From NCBI GenBank assembly GCA_030686115.1, contig CP131612.1:558001-622000 (forward strand): a stretch of 64,000 bases of DNA, read 5' to 3'. The DNA comes from Psychrobacter cibarius (GTDB lineage Bacteria > Pseudomonadota > Gammaproteobacteria > Pseudomonadales > Moraxellaceae). Numbering within the stretch: the stretch's first letter is position 1; the number at the start of each line of letters is the position of its first letter. Both the position numbers and the translations under genes were made by a program. Shown piece by piece: positions 36,738 through 47,271 of this stretch. The notes beneath the pieces were generated by a model that was not told where the DNA came from, did no database searches, and was given only the letters and a program-made list of their open reading frames with translations.

Positions 36738-37661
36738 ATGAATAAATCAATGGTGTTACCTATTGCACTTTCTTTGCTAACATTTACCCTTGCTGGCTGC
36801 GGCGGGGAGGATGATGGTATTTATGGTTCGGGTAGTAATAAGATTACGCTGACCAGCTTTGACAATAGCTATGATAAGCAAGCGAAAGATAGCGCTATTG
36901 CACGCATCGATGAGACCTACCGTACTGGTGAGCGTGAAATCAAGATAAAAAATATCGTTAATAATTATAGTAATCAAGGTTTGAATACTTTGGACAGAAC
37001 GGTATTATCAGACAATTTTGAAGGGCGACTGGAAAACAAAAACATTGAAGTTGATAACCGCACTGTCAAACGCCCTATCTATGAAAAAGACAGTAATAAC
37101 AAGCTAGACTACGAAACCAATTATAAGACGCTTAACTTATCAGGCTTGCAGGCAAACAGTTATAGCGCTGGTACAAACATAAATAACAGTCGCGGTATTC
37201 TCACGGACTTGAATAATTATCCTAAGATTCCAGCTAATGCAGAGTTTCCGATAGGCTCTGTTTGCTATATTCCAGTAGTCGAGAGCGAACGCTCGTTTTT
37301 AGCCTTTAACGACAAAAACAAGACGGGATATACATCGCTTGATAAGTGGATTGATGCAGCTGAAGACCGCTTTAGCGATGATAGAGGCTACAGAACTTCT
37401 GAGTTTGGTGTAGGCATAGGCAATAAGCAAAAAGCGGCACAAGTGACGTTCTTTGAATACCGGAATCAGCCTGCTTATCAGTACAATGGTGTCGAATATA
37501 ACGATGGCACGGATGATAAAAATGCTATTTATGAAGCAAATTATGTTGCCAAAGGTGTGATGAATCCGAATACCAACAGTATTCGCGGTGTGGTGGATTG
37601 TACGATAGTCAATGAAGTCGCAGGAGATTTCTTGGCCGCACAAATCAAACGCTACTATTAA
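36738..37661 (+). CDS. Hypothetical lipoprotein
   Basis: A lipoprotein signal (lipobox LAGC, Cys21, followed by GGEDD) starts this 307-residue protein. The mature part is rich in Asn, Asp and Tyr without a recognised domain; two cysteines (SVCYIP and VDCTIV) could pair. The acidic residues after Cys21 do not decide the sorting rule outside enterobacteria. It is single, with a terminator after it. Confidence 0.72.
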   Translation: MNKSMVLPIALSLLTFTLAGCGGEDDGIYGSGSNKITLTSFDNSYDKQAKDSAIARIDETYRTGEREIKIKNIVNNYSNQGLNTLDRTVLSDNFEGRLENKNIEVDNRTVKRPIYEKDSNNKLDYETNYKTLNLSGLQANSYSAGTNINNSRGILTDLNNYPKIPANAEFPIGSVCYIPVVESERSFLAFNDKNKTGYTSLDKWIDAAEDRFSDDRGYRTSEFGVGIGNKQKAAQVTFFEYRNQPAYQYNGVEYNDGTDDKNAIYEANYVAKGVMNPNTNSIRGVVDCTIVNEVAGDFLAAQIKRYY

Positions 37662-37693
37662 TCTTAAAAACGCATCATGTTAAAAAAATGACT

Positions 37694-37731
37694 AACACTC
37701 TCTATTTGACTATCTAGGGAGTGTTTTTTTA
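37694..37731 (+). terminator. Intrinsic terminator of the lipoprotein gene
   Basis: AACACTCTCTA pairs with TAGGGAGTGTT (one G-T pair) over a 10-base loop and is followed by TTTTTT. Confidence 0.88.
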
Positions 37732-37849
37732 TGCGCTAATTCTGCACCTTGACGCTAAATCCGCTACAATACGCTCATTATTTATTCTATTTAGTTAGAT
37801 TACTGTCTAAAAGACAGCCTTTTTGAAGTTAAGGTTGAAGCCAAAAATT

Positions 37850-39445
37850 ATGAGCGTAGATCCAAAGAAATTAAACAAAGAAGTGGCTAAACGCCGTACT
37901 TTCGCCATTATCTCGCATCCCGATGCAGGTAAGACCACCATGACTGAAAAGTTACTGTTATGGGGTCAGGCAATTCAGGTAGTAGGTGAGGTCAAAGGCC
38001 GCAAAACAGATCGCCATGCGACATCAGATTGGATGAGTATGGAGCAAGAGCGTGGTATCTCGATCACCACTTCTGTCATGCAGTTTCCTTATCAAGACCA
38101 TGTGGTCAATCTATTGGATACACCAGGTCACGCCGATTTTAGTGAAGATACCTATCGTACCTTGACCGCTGTCGATAGCGCACTGATGATGGTCGATGGG
38201 GCTAAAGGGGTTGAAGAGCGAACCATCAAGCTGATGGAAGTCTGCCGCATGCGCGACACGCCAATCATCTCATTTGTTAACAAGCTGGATCGTCAAATTC
38301 GTGAGCCGCTTGAGCTGCTTAGTGAGATTGAGGCAGTGTTAAAAATTAAATGTATTCCAGTGACTTGGCCTATCGGTATGGGACAAGATTTCGTTGGTGT
38401 CTATCATCTGACCGAAAACAAAACCTACCTTTATGAAAAAGGTAATGGCGGCAAGATGACAGTCTCTGAGACTCGCGCGGGCTATGATTATCCGGACATT
38501 CGTGAGCGTTTGGGTCAATTGATGTTTGATGCCTTCGAAGAGTCACTTGAGCTGGTACAAATGGCGTTAGAAGAATTTAGCGTTGAGGCGTTCTTAGCGG
38601 GCGAGATGACGCCAGTATTATTCGGTACGGCATTGGGCAACTTTGGCGTAAACATGGTACTTGATACCTTGATCAAATATGCACCGCCACCCAAGTCGCA
38701 TCCGACCAATGAGCGTGAAGTGGCAGCAACAGAAACAGATTTTAGCGGTTTTGTCTTTAAGATTCAGGCCAATATGGACCCACGCCACCGTGATCGCATT
38801 GCATTTTTACGCGTGTGTTCAGGCAAGTATGAAAAAGGCATGAAGCTGAAGCATGTACGTTTGGGTAAAGACGTACGCATTGCCGATGCACTGACCTTTT
38901 TGGCAGGTGATCGCGAAGCGTTAGAAGAAGCGTATCCGGGTGATATCATCGGTTTGCATAATCATGGCACTATCTCTATCGGTGACAGTTTTACCGAAGG
39001 CGAGGAGCTGAACTTTACGGGTATTCCACATTTCGCACCTGAATTGTTCCGCCGTGTCATTCTAAAAGATCCGCTCAAATCGAAAGCCTTGCAAAAAGGG
39101 CTGCAGCAGCTAAGCGAAGAGGGCGCGACACAGGTCTTTATGCCGCAGATTAACAACGATTTAATCTTGGGTGCGGTTGGTGTACTACAGTTTGAAGTGG
39201 TCGCGCATCGTCTCAAAGAAGAGTATAAAGTACAGTGTATCTTTGAGCCAGTATCGATCGCCACCGTACGCTGGATTCATTGTGATGATGAAGTGGCATT
39301 GGCGAAATTCAAACGCAAAGCCCATGACCAGCTGTCGCTAGATGGCGGTGGTTATTTAACGTATCTTGCCCCATCACGGGTCAACTTGCAGCTGATGCAA
39401 GATCGCTATCCAGAAGTCACTTTTAGTAATACTCGTGAGCATTAA
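37850..39445 (+). CDS. prfC: Peptide chain release factor 3
   Basis: RF3 is a GTPase that removes RF1 and RF2 from the ribosome after peptide release and helps with quality control. G1 is [17 protein letters not shown]2 lies in [12 protein letters not shown]3 is [15 protein letters not shown] and G4 is NKLD. Domain II and III segments follow and the length of 531 residues is usual. ATG 37850 is the conserved start ([20 protein letters not shown]); upstream in-frame codons to 37823 are not expected to be translated. The gene stands alone. Confidence 0.97.
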   Translation: MSVDPKKLNKEVAKRRTFAIISHPDAGKTTMTEKLLLWGQAIQVVGEVKGRKTDRHATSDWMSMEQERGISITTSVMQFPYQDHVVNLLDTPGHADFSEDTYRTLTAVDSALMMVDGAKGVEERTIKLMEVCRMRDTPIISFVNKLDRQIREPLELLSEIEAVLKIKCIPVTWPIGMGQDFVGVYHLTENKTYLYEKGNGGKMTVSETRAGYDYPDIRERLGQLMFDAFEESLELVQMALEEFSVEAFLAGEMTPVLFGTALGNFGVNMVLDTLIKYAPPPKSHPTNEREVAATETDFSGFVFKIQANMDPRHRDRIAFLRVCSGKYEKGMKLKHVRLGKDVRIADALTFLAGDREALEEAYPGDIIGLHNHGTISIGDSFTEGEELNFTGIPHFAPELFRRVILKDPLKSKALQKGLQQLSEEGATQVFMPQINNDLILGAVGVLQFEVVAHRLKEEYKVQCIFEPVSIATVRWIHCDDEVALAKFKRKAHDQLSLDGGGYLTYLAPSRVNLQLMQDRYPEVTFSNTREH

Positions 39446-39477
39446 AATCCATCATTTCACGAGTTAGTTTATCTTTT

Positions 39478-39505
39478 AAGACACGCCAGCCGTGTCTTTT
39501 TTATT
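39478..39505 (+). terminator. Intrinsic terminator of prfC
   Basis: AAGACACG pairs with CGTGTCTT across a short loop and is followed by TTTTATT. Confidence 0.9.
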
Positions 39506-39658
39506 AGCTTAGATTTAGGGATTAAACGAGAGAGGGTAGGTAGCTATTCGTTAGCAGGAGACAGCAAAACCCTAAAAACACAAACAGTGTTCCTACAATA
39601 CATCGTCATTGTTACGGTAGAATATCAAGTAACATCTTATGTTTATAAAAGAGGATAT

Positions 39659-40513
39659 ATGAACGCTGCGAATCAAATTGATATCAATCAGCCAATAATG
39701 AATCCGCATTTATTGATGACAGCAAGTCGTAGTCGTCTGCTGAGACTGCTTGCCGGCAGTTTACTGCTAGGTAGCATCGCTATGCCTGCCAATGCAGGTA
39801 GCCTCATTAGTAGCACGGATTATCTAGAATATGAGCTGCCTAAAAAAGTGCAAGCACAGTGTGTTGAGCGCGATAACTGTCCAGAGATTGACATCAAATA
39901 TCTGAAGACCAACCACGATTGGATCAATGATATTGCCAATGCGCGTATTAATAATTTAGTCGTTAATAGTAAACCGACTGAATCTGCGCCTATCAAAACG
40001 AAAGTCAATCAGACAATGGTGAAAGCCGCCATTGATGACTTTGCCAGCTCACAGTTTGTAGATATGCCAGAAGGCAGTTCATGGGCTTATAGCCTAATGG
40101 TAACGCCTGAGTATTTAGGTCATGTCAGTGATTTTGAACTGTTTGAAATCAATACTTATGTCTTTACTGGTGGCGCTCATGGCATGCCTTATAGCGAATA
40201 CTTGATATTTGACCTTAATACCAAAAAACAAATCACGCTTGAGGATATGCTTCAATCAGGCAAGGAATCACGTTTTAAAGCGCTTGCTTATGATGCGTAT
40301 AAAACGTGGGTCAAAACGGTTGACGACGATGTCAGCAGTTATGAGAAAAACTGGCCATTTACCTTAAGTGACAATGTGACACTGACGGACAAAGGCATCG
40401 ATATCCGTTATCAGCATTATGCTATCGGCCCATATGCTTATGGTATGCCAGTACTTAGTATCCCGTACAGTGAGCTCGACGGTGTCATAAAGCCGCACTT
40501 TATACCTAAATAG
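39659..40513 (+). CDS. Secreted DUF3298-domain protein
   Basis: This 284-residue protein has a long N-region then a signal peptide (RLLRLLAGSLLLGSIAMPANA, cut near residue 39). The mature part holds a DUF4163/DUF3298-like pair with the telltale FTGGAHGMPYSEYLIFDLNT and LEDMLQSG, as found in RsiV. It is probably periplasmic; DUF3298 domains bind ligands such as lysozyme in RsiV, but here the role is unknown. GAGGA before ATG 39659 fixes the start. Confidence 0.82.
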   Translation: MNAANQIDINQPIMNPHLLMTASRSRLLRLLAGSLLLGSIAMPANAGSLISSTDYLEYELPKKVQAQCVERDNCPEIDIKYLKTNHDWINDIANARINNLVVNSKPTESAPIKTKVNQTMVKAAIDDFASSQFVDMPEGSSWAYSLMVTPEYLGHVSDFELFEINTYVFTGGAHGMPYSEYLIFDLNTKKQITLEDMLQSGKESRFKALAYDAYKTWVKTVDDDVSSYEKNWPFTLSDNVTLTDKGIDIRYQHYAIGPYAYGMPVLSIPYSELDGVIKPHFIPK

Positions 40514-40636
40514 TTCAGATAGTCATTGCATAACTTATTACGGTTTATATTAAAAAAATCGTAAAATCTCTTAAAAAATTGGCAATGATTTATCTAAAAC
40601 CATTTGAAATTTAATAAAAGAATAAGGAGTTACCGC

Positions 40637-41803
40637 ATGACGAACAATACAGATAGTATGAAGGCGACAGTCGACACAGAGACTTGGCAACTTAATGCCT
40701 TAACAGAAGCGCTTGGTGACCTAACGTTAACGGTCAATGACAGCCTGTCTGTTGGTCGTGGCAGCGACAATGACGTGGTACTTGGTAGCAAGCAAGTATC
40801 GCGTAATCATGCGGTGTTAAGCATCTTAGATGGTCGATTGTATGTCAAAGATTTAGACTCATCGAACGGTACATTTATCAACGAGCAGCGTATCGAAGGT
40901 AATACATCGAGCCTTTTACAGGTAAATGATACCATTGGATTTGCCAGTTTCAGCTTTCAGGTAAACGCGCCACTTGCTGCCACAGATACTGATGTATTAG
41001 CGCCCGTAGCAGTACAGGATTCAGTGGCTAAGACTGAGACAGTGGTTGCTGAAACGACTGCCGAAACACAGGCTGTCGAAGACTCGACGGTGAGTGAACC
41101 TGTTATTCATGAATCAGTAGTAAAAGAGCCGATTGTTAAGCAAACGGGCGTCGAAGATATTCTGCCTGTGACAGCTGATGTGAAGACAGTACCTGTTGAT
41201 ACAGCCTCGGATAGAGTAGCAGACTCAGTAGCGGTAGCTGAGACCAGTGTTAATGAAACAGTTGAACCAGTCTTACAGGAGCCGATTCAGGAGCCGATTG
41301 TGAAACAAACGGGCATCGATGAAGTCCTAACGGCTATAGATAATACCGTGTCTAACACAACTGAAGCGGCACCAGTCCCCGCTGCAACTGTAATAGATGC
41401 ACAACCTGCTGTAAGTCAGCCAGAAGCCGTCACAGCGACAGAGGCGGCACCGACAGCACCTGCTCATGATACGTCATTAGTAGAGCAGTCAGCTGTACAT
41501 GAAAAGCCAGCAGTTGAATCAGAGCATGACAAAACGACTAAAACTGCTCTACAAGAAGAAGCAGATCCCGACATTCTACGAGCTAAGCAGGCGGCAACCG
41601 CACAATTTTCTGGCACTGCCAATCTAGGTCAATCTCGTGATGTTGGGACAGAAGGTAATAATGCGATGGATCAGACTATCAGCAATCCAGCCAATGCAGG
41701 ACAGGCAGAGAAAAAACCAAGCGGTGGTTGGTTTATTTGGGTGTTTATTGCCATCATTATTATTGCGTTAGCATTGTGGTTATTTAACATGGGCGGTGCG
41801 TAA
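40637..41803 (+). CDS. Tail-anchored FHA-domain protein
   Basis: Residues about 20-100 form an FHA domain, which binds phosphothreonine peptides: SVGRGSDNDVVL, then SRNHAVLS and DSSNGTFIN. A 230-residue Ala/Thr/Val/Glu-rich linker follows, with a repeated 9-residue motif (KEPIVKQTG and QEPIVKQTG followed by acidic residues and L). A single membrane helix (GGWFIWVFIAIIIIALALWLF) ends the protein. The N-terminal FHA domain should lie in the cytoplasm. No Ser/Thr kinase, phosphatase or secretion gene is adjacent. AAGGAG decides the ATG at 40637. Confidence 0.88.
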   Translation: MTNNTDSMKATVDTETWQLNALTEALGDLTLTVNDSLSVGRGSDNDVVLGSKQVSRNHAVLSILDGRLYVKDLDSSNGTFINEQRIEGNTSSLLQVNDTIGFASFSFQVNAPLAATDTDVLAPVAVQDSVAKTETVVAETTAETQAVEDSTVSEPVIHESVVKEPIVKQTGVEDILPVTADVKTVPVDTASDRVADSVAVAETSVNETVEPVLQEPIQEPIVKQTGIDEVLTAIDNTVSNTTEAAPVPAATVIDAQPAVSQPEAVTATEAAPTAPAHDTSLVEQSAVHEKPAVESEHDKTTKTALQEEADPDILRAKQAATAQFSGTANLGQSRDVGTEGNNAMDQTISNPANAGQAEKKPSGGWFIWVFIAIIIIALALWLFNMGGA

Positions 41804-41852
41804 CTAAGTACTGACCAGTGCGTTTGAGATGCTCTAATCCAAGCGGCTTTGG

Positions 41853-41858
41853 TATAAT
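41853..41858 (+). promoter_or_regulatory. Probable extended -10 promoter of trpE
   Basis: TATAAT at 41853-41858 is preceded by TGG, giving an extended -10 element without a clear -35. Transcription from about 41865 would make a leader of about 150 bases before trpE. Confidence 0.5.
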
Positions 41859-41922
41859 TATTAGCCCATTGTTAGCTACTATCGGCTAATAGTCTAGCAA
41901 CCCTTACGAATATGCCACTTTG

Positions 41923-41965
41923 ATAGCGTCAACATTCAATAGAGTGTTGACGCTATATTTTATTT
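41923..41965 (+). terminator. Hairpin in the trpE leader, terminator or attenuator
   Basis: ATAGCGTCAACA (41923-41934) pairs perfectly with TGTTGACGCTAT (41945-41956), followed by ATTTTATTT. It lies between the -10 box and the trpE start, so it could end readthrough from the FHA gene or act as an attenuator. A second inverted repeat, TATTAGCC with GGCTAATA, lies just upstream (about 41859-41891). No Trp-rich leader peptide is seen. Confidence 0.7.
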
Positions 41966-42016
41966 AACAGTCTGCTGTTTTATCTTTTGCCAATATTTTG
42001 TTAAGAGAGCATTATT

Positions 42017-43513
42017 ATGATGAACTTTGAAGAATATCAAGCTTTTAAAGACCGTGGCTTTAGTCATGCTCCACTGATAAAAAAACGTCTAATGGATGCA
42101 CAGACACCAGTATCTGTATTTTCTAAAGTACGTGATTTAAACGGCTCTGCATATTTATTTGAGTCTGTCGTAGGCGGGGAGCGTTGGGCTCGATATTCGA
42201 TGATTGGTTTAGGTAGTGATCTCATTTTGCAGTATGCCGATGGTAATATGACCGTCAAAAAAAATGACCACACCGATGTCGATGCAGTCGCTGAGCCGTT
42301 TGACTATATCCGTCAGCTAATGGCGCAATATAAGATGCCAACAGTCGAGGATATTGCAACGCTACCGAACTTTAGCGGCGGCTTAGTAGGTTACTTTGGC
42401 TATGACATGGTGAGGGTTATCGAGCCAAGCGTGGGTTTGTCAGACGCCCCCAATCCGATGACAATGCCGGATATGTGGCTGATGCTGTCAATGAGCGTGA
42501 TTGTTTTTGACAGTTTAGAAAATACGTTATCTATCATCGTCTATGCTGATTGTCACACTGAAGATGGCTATAGCAATGCCATCCGCGAGCTAGAAAAAAT
42601 TGAAGAAAAACTGGCAGAAATGCCAAATCTGAGCGCACCCGTAATGCCGACGCCGACATTTACCTCACAAACAGGCGCGCAGAAATATTGTCATGATGTC
42701 AATAAAATAAAGGATTACATTTTAGCAGGCGATGTCATGCAAGTCGTTCCTGCGCAGCGTTTGACAGCCGATTATACTGGCGACTCATTAGCAGTTTATC
42801 GTGCCCTACGATTCTTAAATCCATCGCCTTATCTGTTTCTGGTGCATGGTTATACCCTCGATGATCACAAGCGTTTCGACATTATTGGAGCATCCCCTGA
42901 GATATTATCACGTATCGAAAATGGCAAAGTGACGGTACGACCATTGGCGGGTACTCGTAGACGCGGACAAAATGAAGCGGAAGATTTAGCGCTTGAAGAA
43001 GAGCTGCTGAGTGATAAAAAAGAGATCGCCGAGCACTTGATGCTTATCGATTTGGGTCGTAATGATATTGGCCGCGTTTGTGAATATGGCAGTGTCAAAG
43101 TCACCGAAAAGATGTTTGTCGAGCGTTATTCGCAAGTGATGCACATTGCTTCTAATGTTGAAGGGACGATATTGCCCAATAAGGATGCGTTGGATGTTTT
43201 TTGTGCGACGTTCCCCGCTGGTACGCTATCAGGTGCGCCCAAAATACGCGCCATGCAAATCATTGACGAGATAGAGCCAGTCCGCCGAACGGTATTTGGC
43301 GGCTCAGTCGGTTATCTGGGCTGGCATGGCAACATGGATACCGCCATTGCCATTCGTACTGCAGTCATGCGCCGTGGTAAAATTCATATCCAAGCGGGCG
43401 CTGGGGTTGTTGCTGATTCTATTCCAGAAGCAGAGTGGGAAGAGACCAACAAAAAGGCATTGGCGTTGGTCAAAGCGGTAAAAATGGCGTGTAATGGTTT
43501 ACGGATTCGCTAG
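42017..43513 (+). CDS. trpE: Anthranilate synthase component I
   Basis: TrpE makes anthranilate from chorismate with ammonia supplied by TrpG, the first step of tryptophan synthesis. The N-terminal part carries the feedback-site region (AYLFESVVGGERWARYSMIG). The C-terminal chorismate-binding part has AGTRRRGQNEAED, LIDLGRNDIGRV, and TFPAGTLSGAPKIRAMQIIDEIEP. The 498-residue length is usual for a stand-alone TrpE. trpG is not adjacent here. The start ATG 42017 is followed at once by another ATG. Confidence 0.97.
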   Translation: MMNFEEYQAFKDRGFSHAPLIKKRLMDAQTPVSVFSKVRDLNGSAYLFESVVGGERWARYSMIGLGSDLILQYADGNMTVKKNDHTDVDAVAEPFDYIRQLMAQYKMPTVEDIATLPNFSGGLVGYFGYDMVRVIEPSVGLSDAPNPMTMPDMWLMLSMSVIVFDSLENTLSIIVYADCHTEDGYSNAIRELEKIEEKLAEMPNLSAPVMPTPTFTSQTGAQKYCHDVNKIKDYILAGDVMQVVPAQRLTADYTGDSLAVYRALRFLNPSPYLFLVHGYTLDDHKRFDIIGASPEILSRIENGKVTVRPLAGTRRRGQNEAEDLALEEELLSDKKEIAEHLMLIDLGRNDIGRVCEYGSVKVTEKMFVERYSQVMHIASNVEGTILPNKDALDVFCATFPAGTLSGAPKIRAMQIIDEIEPVRRTVFGGSVGYLGWHGNMDTAIAIRTAVMRRGKIHIQAGAGVVADSIPEAEWEETNKKALALVKAVKMACNGLRIR

Positions 43514-43539
43514 GGACTCCAGTCATAAAAACACAGTAC

Positions 43540-43572
43540 GCGGTTATTGTGGAAAAACCGCCTATTTTTTTA
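43540..43572 (+). terminator. Intrinsic terminator of trpE
   Basis: GCGGTT (43540-43545) pairs with AACCGC (43556-43561), followed by TATTTTTTTA. Confidence 0.8.
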
Positions 43573-43645
43573 TTTAAAAAACATCATTATAATCAATCAG
43601 TTATATTTTTTTATTAAAATAATCATAAAAAAGGCAAAAAAGGGC

Positions 43646-43673
43646 TTGCGTCTTTCAAAAAATTTGATAGAAT
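43646..43673 (+). promoter_or_regulatory. Promoter of the tRNA cluster
   Basis: TTGCGT (43646-43651), a 16-bp spacer and TAGAAT (43668-43673) make a good sigma-70-type promoter, with TSS expected about 15 bases before the first tRNA. Confidence 0.65.
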
Positions 43674-43695
43674 AGCCACCACTTTAAGAGAACAA

Positions 43696-43771
<76 letters not shown>

Positions 43772-43838
43772 TCTCTCTTAAAGTAGCTTTTTATGAATCT
43801 GTCTTAAACTAAAGCCATTTTTGTTTAAAGCAACCTAA

Positions 43839-43922
43839 GGTGGGATTGGGGAGCGGTCAAACCCAACAGACTGTAAATCTGTCGCGAAAGCTTCGAAGGT
43901 TCGAATCCTTCTCCCACCACCA
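43839..43922 (+). tRNA. tRNA-Tyr(GTA)
   Basis: An 84-base cloverleaf with the long variable arm of class II tRNAs, anticodon GTA (ACTGTAAAT) and encoded CCA; acceptor stem GGTGGGA/TCCCACC. Confidence 0.97.
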
Positions 43923-44005
43923 TATTTTTTAAGTTTGTCATAGCGCCAAGCATACTCTTTATACTTCATGACTCTCGATTAGAGTCTTCCTGAATAAGAG
44001 TAATT

Positions 44006-44079
44006 GCGGGTGTGGTATAATGGTAACACCTTAGCCTTCCAAGCTAATGACGCGGGTTCGATTCCCGCCACCCGCTCCA
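44006..44079 (+). tRNA. tRNA-Gly(TCC)
   Basis: A 74-base cloverleaf with anticodon TCC (CTTCCAA) and encoded CCA; acceptor stem GCGGGTG/CACCCGC. Confidence 0.97.
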
Positions 44080-44198
44080 TATATACAACATCGCAAAGAT
44101 TATCAATAAATCATCACGACAGTCAGTTTTAGTATTGCTGTATCGTGATATTTTTTTTAGTAAATCCATAAGTTGTTTTTTGTGGTTATTAAAAACAT

Positions 44199-44273
<75 letters not shown>

Positions 44274-44452
44274 TTTATTGTTTAAACCTCTTGTGTTTGC
44301 TTTGCCATCTTTAAACAGTTCGTGTCGATATCGAAATTACAGAATATTGAAAATTATAAATTACAGTGTAGCAAATAATATTTAAGGGTGACACTAAGGT
44401 GTTGCCTTTTAGTGCTGTCAATTTATTAAGTTATCAATACATGAGTAATTAT

Positions 44453-44512
44453 ATAAAAGTATCTAAGATAAAATTGTTTAAGATAAAATTGTTTAAGATA
44501 AAAGTATCTAGG
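44453..44512. repeat. Four 15-bp tandem repeats in an A-B-B-A order
   Basis: Units 44453-44467 and 44498-44512 read ATAAAAGTATCTARG, and units 44468-44482 and 44483-44497 read ATAAAATTGTTTAAG. The array sits in the 538-bp gap between tRNA-Thr(GGT) and tuf. Confidence 0.9.
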
Positions 44513-44613
44513 TTCGTCAGGCTCCAATATTATTAATGATTTACACTAAGATAAAGTAGTGCAACAGCGATAGTGTATAATATCTTGCAATGTTCACTAG
44601 ATTAAAAAATACG

Positions 44614-44619
44614 TATAAT
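44614..44619 (+). promoter_or_regulatory. Candidate tuf promoter -10 box
   Basis: TATAAT at 44614-44619, with only a weak -35 candidate (TGTTCA) 17 bases upstream; a second TATAAT lies at 44576-44581. Either would give a tuf leader of roughly 190-230 bases, with a hairpin at 44721-44756 (GTTTGATGG with CCGTCAAAC, one G-T pair). Confidence 0.45.
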
Positions 44620-44811
44620 GCTTAAACTTATGTGTGCAGCATTGAAATGCATGATCTGAGCACATATATACAGTCGTAAAGTGATCAAACAGTTTTAGTA
44701 GATAAGCCATAGCGTCAACGGTTTGATGGTTTTGTATGCATCATGAGCCGTCAAACAGCTATTCACCGATCTTTGATTGATAAAGATTCACCAAAAAAAG
44801 AGGAAATACCC

Positions 44812-46002
<1,191 letters not shown>

Positions 46003-46040
46003 TCTATCCGTCTCAGTAATGAGCTTGTAAGTTAGTCATA

Positions 46041-46074
46041 AAAAGCCATCCTTGTTTAAGGGTGGCTTTTTTTT
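46041..46074 (+). terminator. Intrinsic terminator of tuf
   Basis: AAAAGCCATCC pairs with GGGTGGCTTTT (one G-T pair) over an eight-base loop and is followed by TTTT. Confidence 0.92.
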
Positions 46075-46182
46075 GGCTACAAAACAGATAACGGCATAAT
46101 CAATATTGTAATGATAAATATTTGAAATACAGTAAGTGCTATGGTATTTGGGTTTGTATAAATAATAATAAGAGGATATATA

Positions 46183-46677
46183 ATGTTGATGATAAAGATT
46201 TTATCAACCCAAAGTGCAGATTTTGAGCAAGTGCTGGAAGCAGTAGCGGATATTGAAGCCATCGTTCAACCGCAAGATGCTTGGGGTTTTCAGACATTGG
46301 TGGAATCACTCAAACAAGATAGCATGCATCTGCTGATCGTTTATGAGCAAAAAAACAATAGTATTAATAATACTGTGACAGGCTATTGTCTATATCAAGT
46401 GATTTTTGAACAAGCGGAGATTTTACGTATTGGCACCCATCCTGATTATCAACGTCAAGGTATTGCCTCACAAATTTTTGCCAGATTGAATACAGAATTG
46501 AGAACGCATCAGGTGGAGAGCCTTTTATTAGAAGTGCGCGCAGATAATGCGCCTGCGATAGCCTTATATGAGCAGCAAGAATTTGCTCTAATTCATAAGC
46601 GTAAAGGGTATTACCAAACTCCACATCAACCAGCTATTGATGCCCTGATTATGCAGCGCCTGTACGTCCGAGAATAA
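46183..46677 (+). CDS. rimI: Ribosomal protein bS18-type N-alpha-acetyltransferase RimI
   Basis: This 164-residue GNAT enzyme has the acetyl-CoA loop HPDYQRQGIASQIF (residues about 86-99) and the C-terminal RimI marks LLLEVRADNAPAIALYEQQEFALIHKRKGYY. RimI acetylates the N-terminus of ribosomal protein S18 and other proteins. AGAGGA lies six bases before ATG 46183; ATG 46189 is a close alternative. Another RimI-like acetyltransferase is the main other reading. Confidence 0.85.
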   Translation: MLMIKILSTQSADFEQVLEAVADIEAIVQPQDAWGFQTLVESLKQDSMHLLIVYEQKNNSINNTVTGYCLYQVIFEQAEILRIGTHPDYQRQGIASQIFARLNTELRTHQVESLLLEVRADNAPAIALYEQQEFALIHKRKGYYQTPHQPAIDALIMQRLYVRE

Positions 46678-46740
46678 TGAAGGGTATCGAATGGAACCAA
46701 ATAAACCCGCAGAATAGTAGATGGGTCGGCACTTTTATTA

Positions 46741-47175
46741 TTATTGAGTGGGTATTTTCTTTTTGCAGATTTCAATATTGAGTTTATAGTCATTATCTAC
46801 TTTCATACGCTCAAGAACATCGATACGTTCGCTTAATAGCTCTACCATGAGGCTGATATTTGCTTGCTGTTTTTGTATTTGCGCCAATTTTTGCTGAGTA
46901 AGCATCAGTTGTAAATCAACATCCAATTGACCATCGTAATAATCATTCAAGCTGTCTCTGATTTCAGTGAGTGTAAAGCCAATCGCTTGCGCACTTTTGA
47001 TTAGCTCAATACGTTCGATACATTCTGGATGAAACTCGGTATATAAACGCGAGCCTGCCTGACGCTTACGAGATTTTAGCAAGCCCAGTTGATCATAATG
47101 ACGAACGGTATCTTTGGTTGTTTGAGCTTTTGTTGCCAGTGTTCCAATCAGTAAGAACGATGTGTCGGGTGCCAT
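46741..47175 (-). CDS. MerR-family transcriptional regulator
   Basis: The N-terminal 75 residues form the MerR winged helix: TLATKAQTTKDTVRHYDQLGLLKSRKR, then RLYTEFHPECIERIELIKSAQAIGFTLTEI. A coiled dimer helix follows (about 85-125) and a short tail ending in KKKIPTQ. The tail has one cysteine (EICKKK), and metal-site cysteine pairs are absent, so a metal sensor is not evident. Its target is unknown; it is next to rimI and aat, neither an obvious target. Confidence 0.9.
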   Translation of the reverse strand: MAPDTSFLLIGTLATKAQTTKDTVRHYDQLGLLKSRKRQAGSRLYTEFHPECIERIELIKSAQAIGFTLTEIRDSLNDYYDGQLDVDLQLMLTQQKLAQIQKQQANISLMVELLSERIDVLERMKVDNDYKLNIEICKKKIPTQ

Positions 47176-47271
47176 GATAACCTCGTCGGTAGGTAGCAGT
47201 TGATAAGGTACGAGTTAATAAAGTAGCGATTAACAAACAGACATAAGCTATCAATCACTTCGTCATCGTAT

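Noticed and set aside
44743..44811. N-terminal extension of EF-Tu from 44743
   Set aside because: EF-Tu starts at the conserved [17 protein letters not shown] with a strong ribosome binding site; the upstream codons are in the leader.
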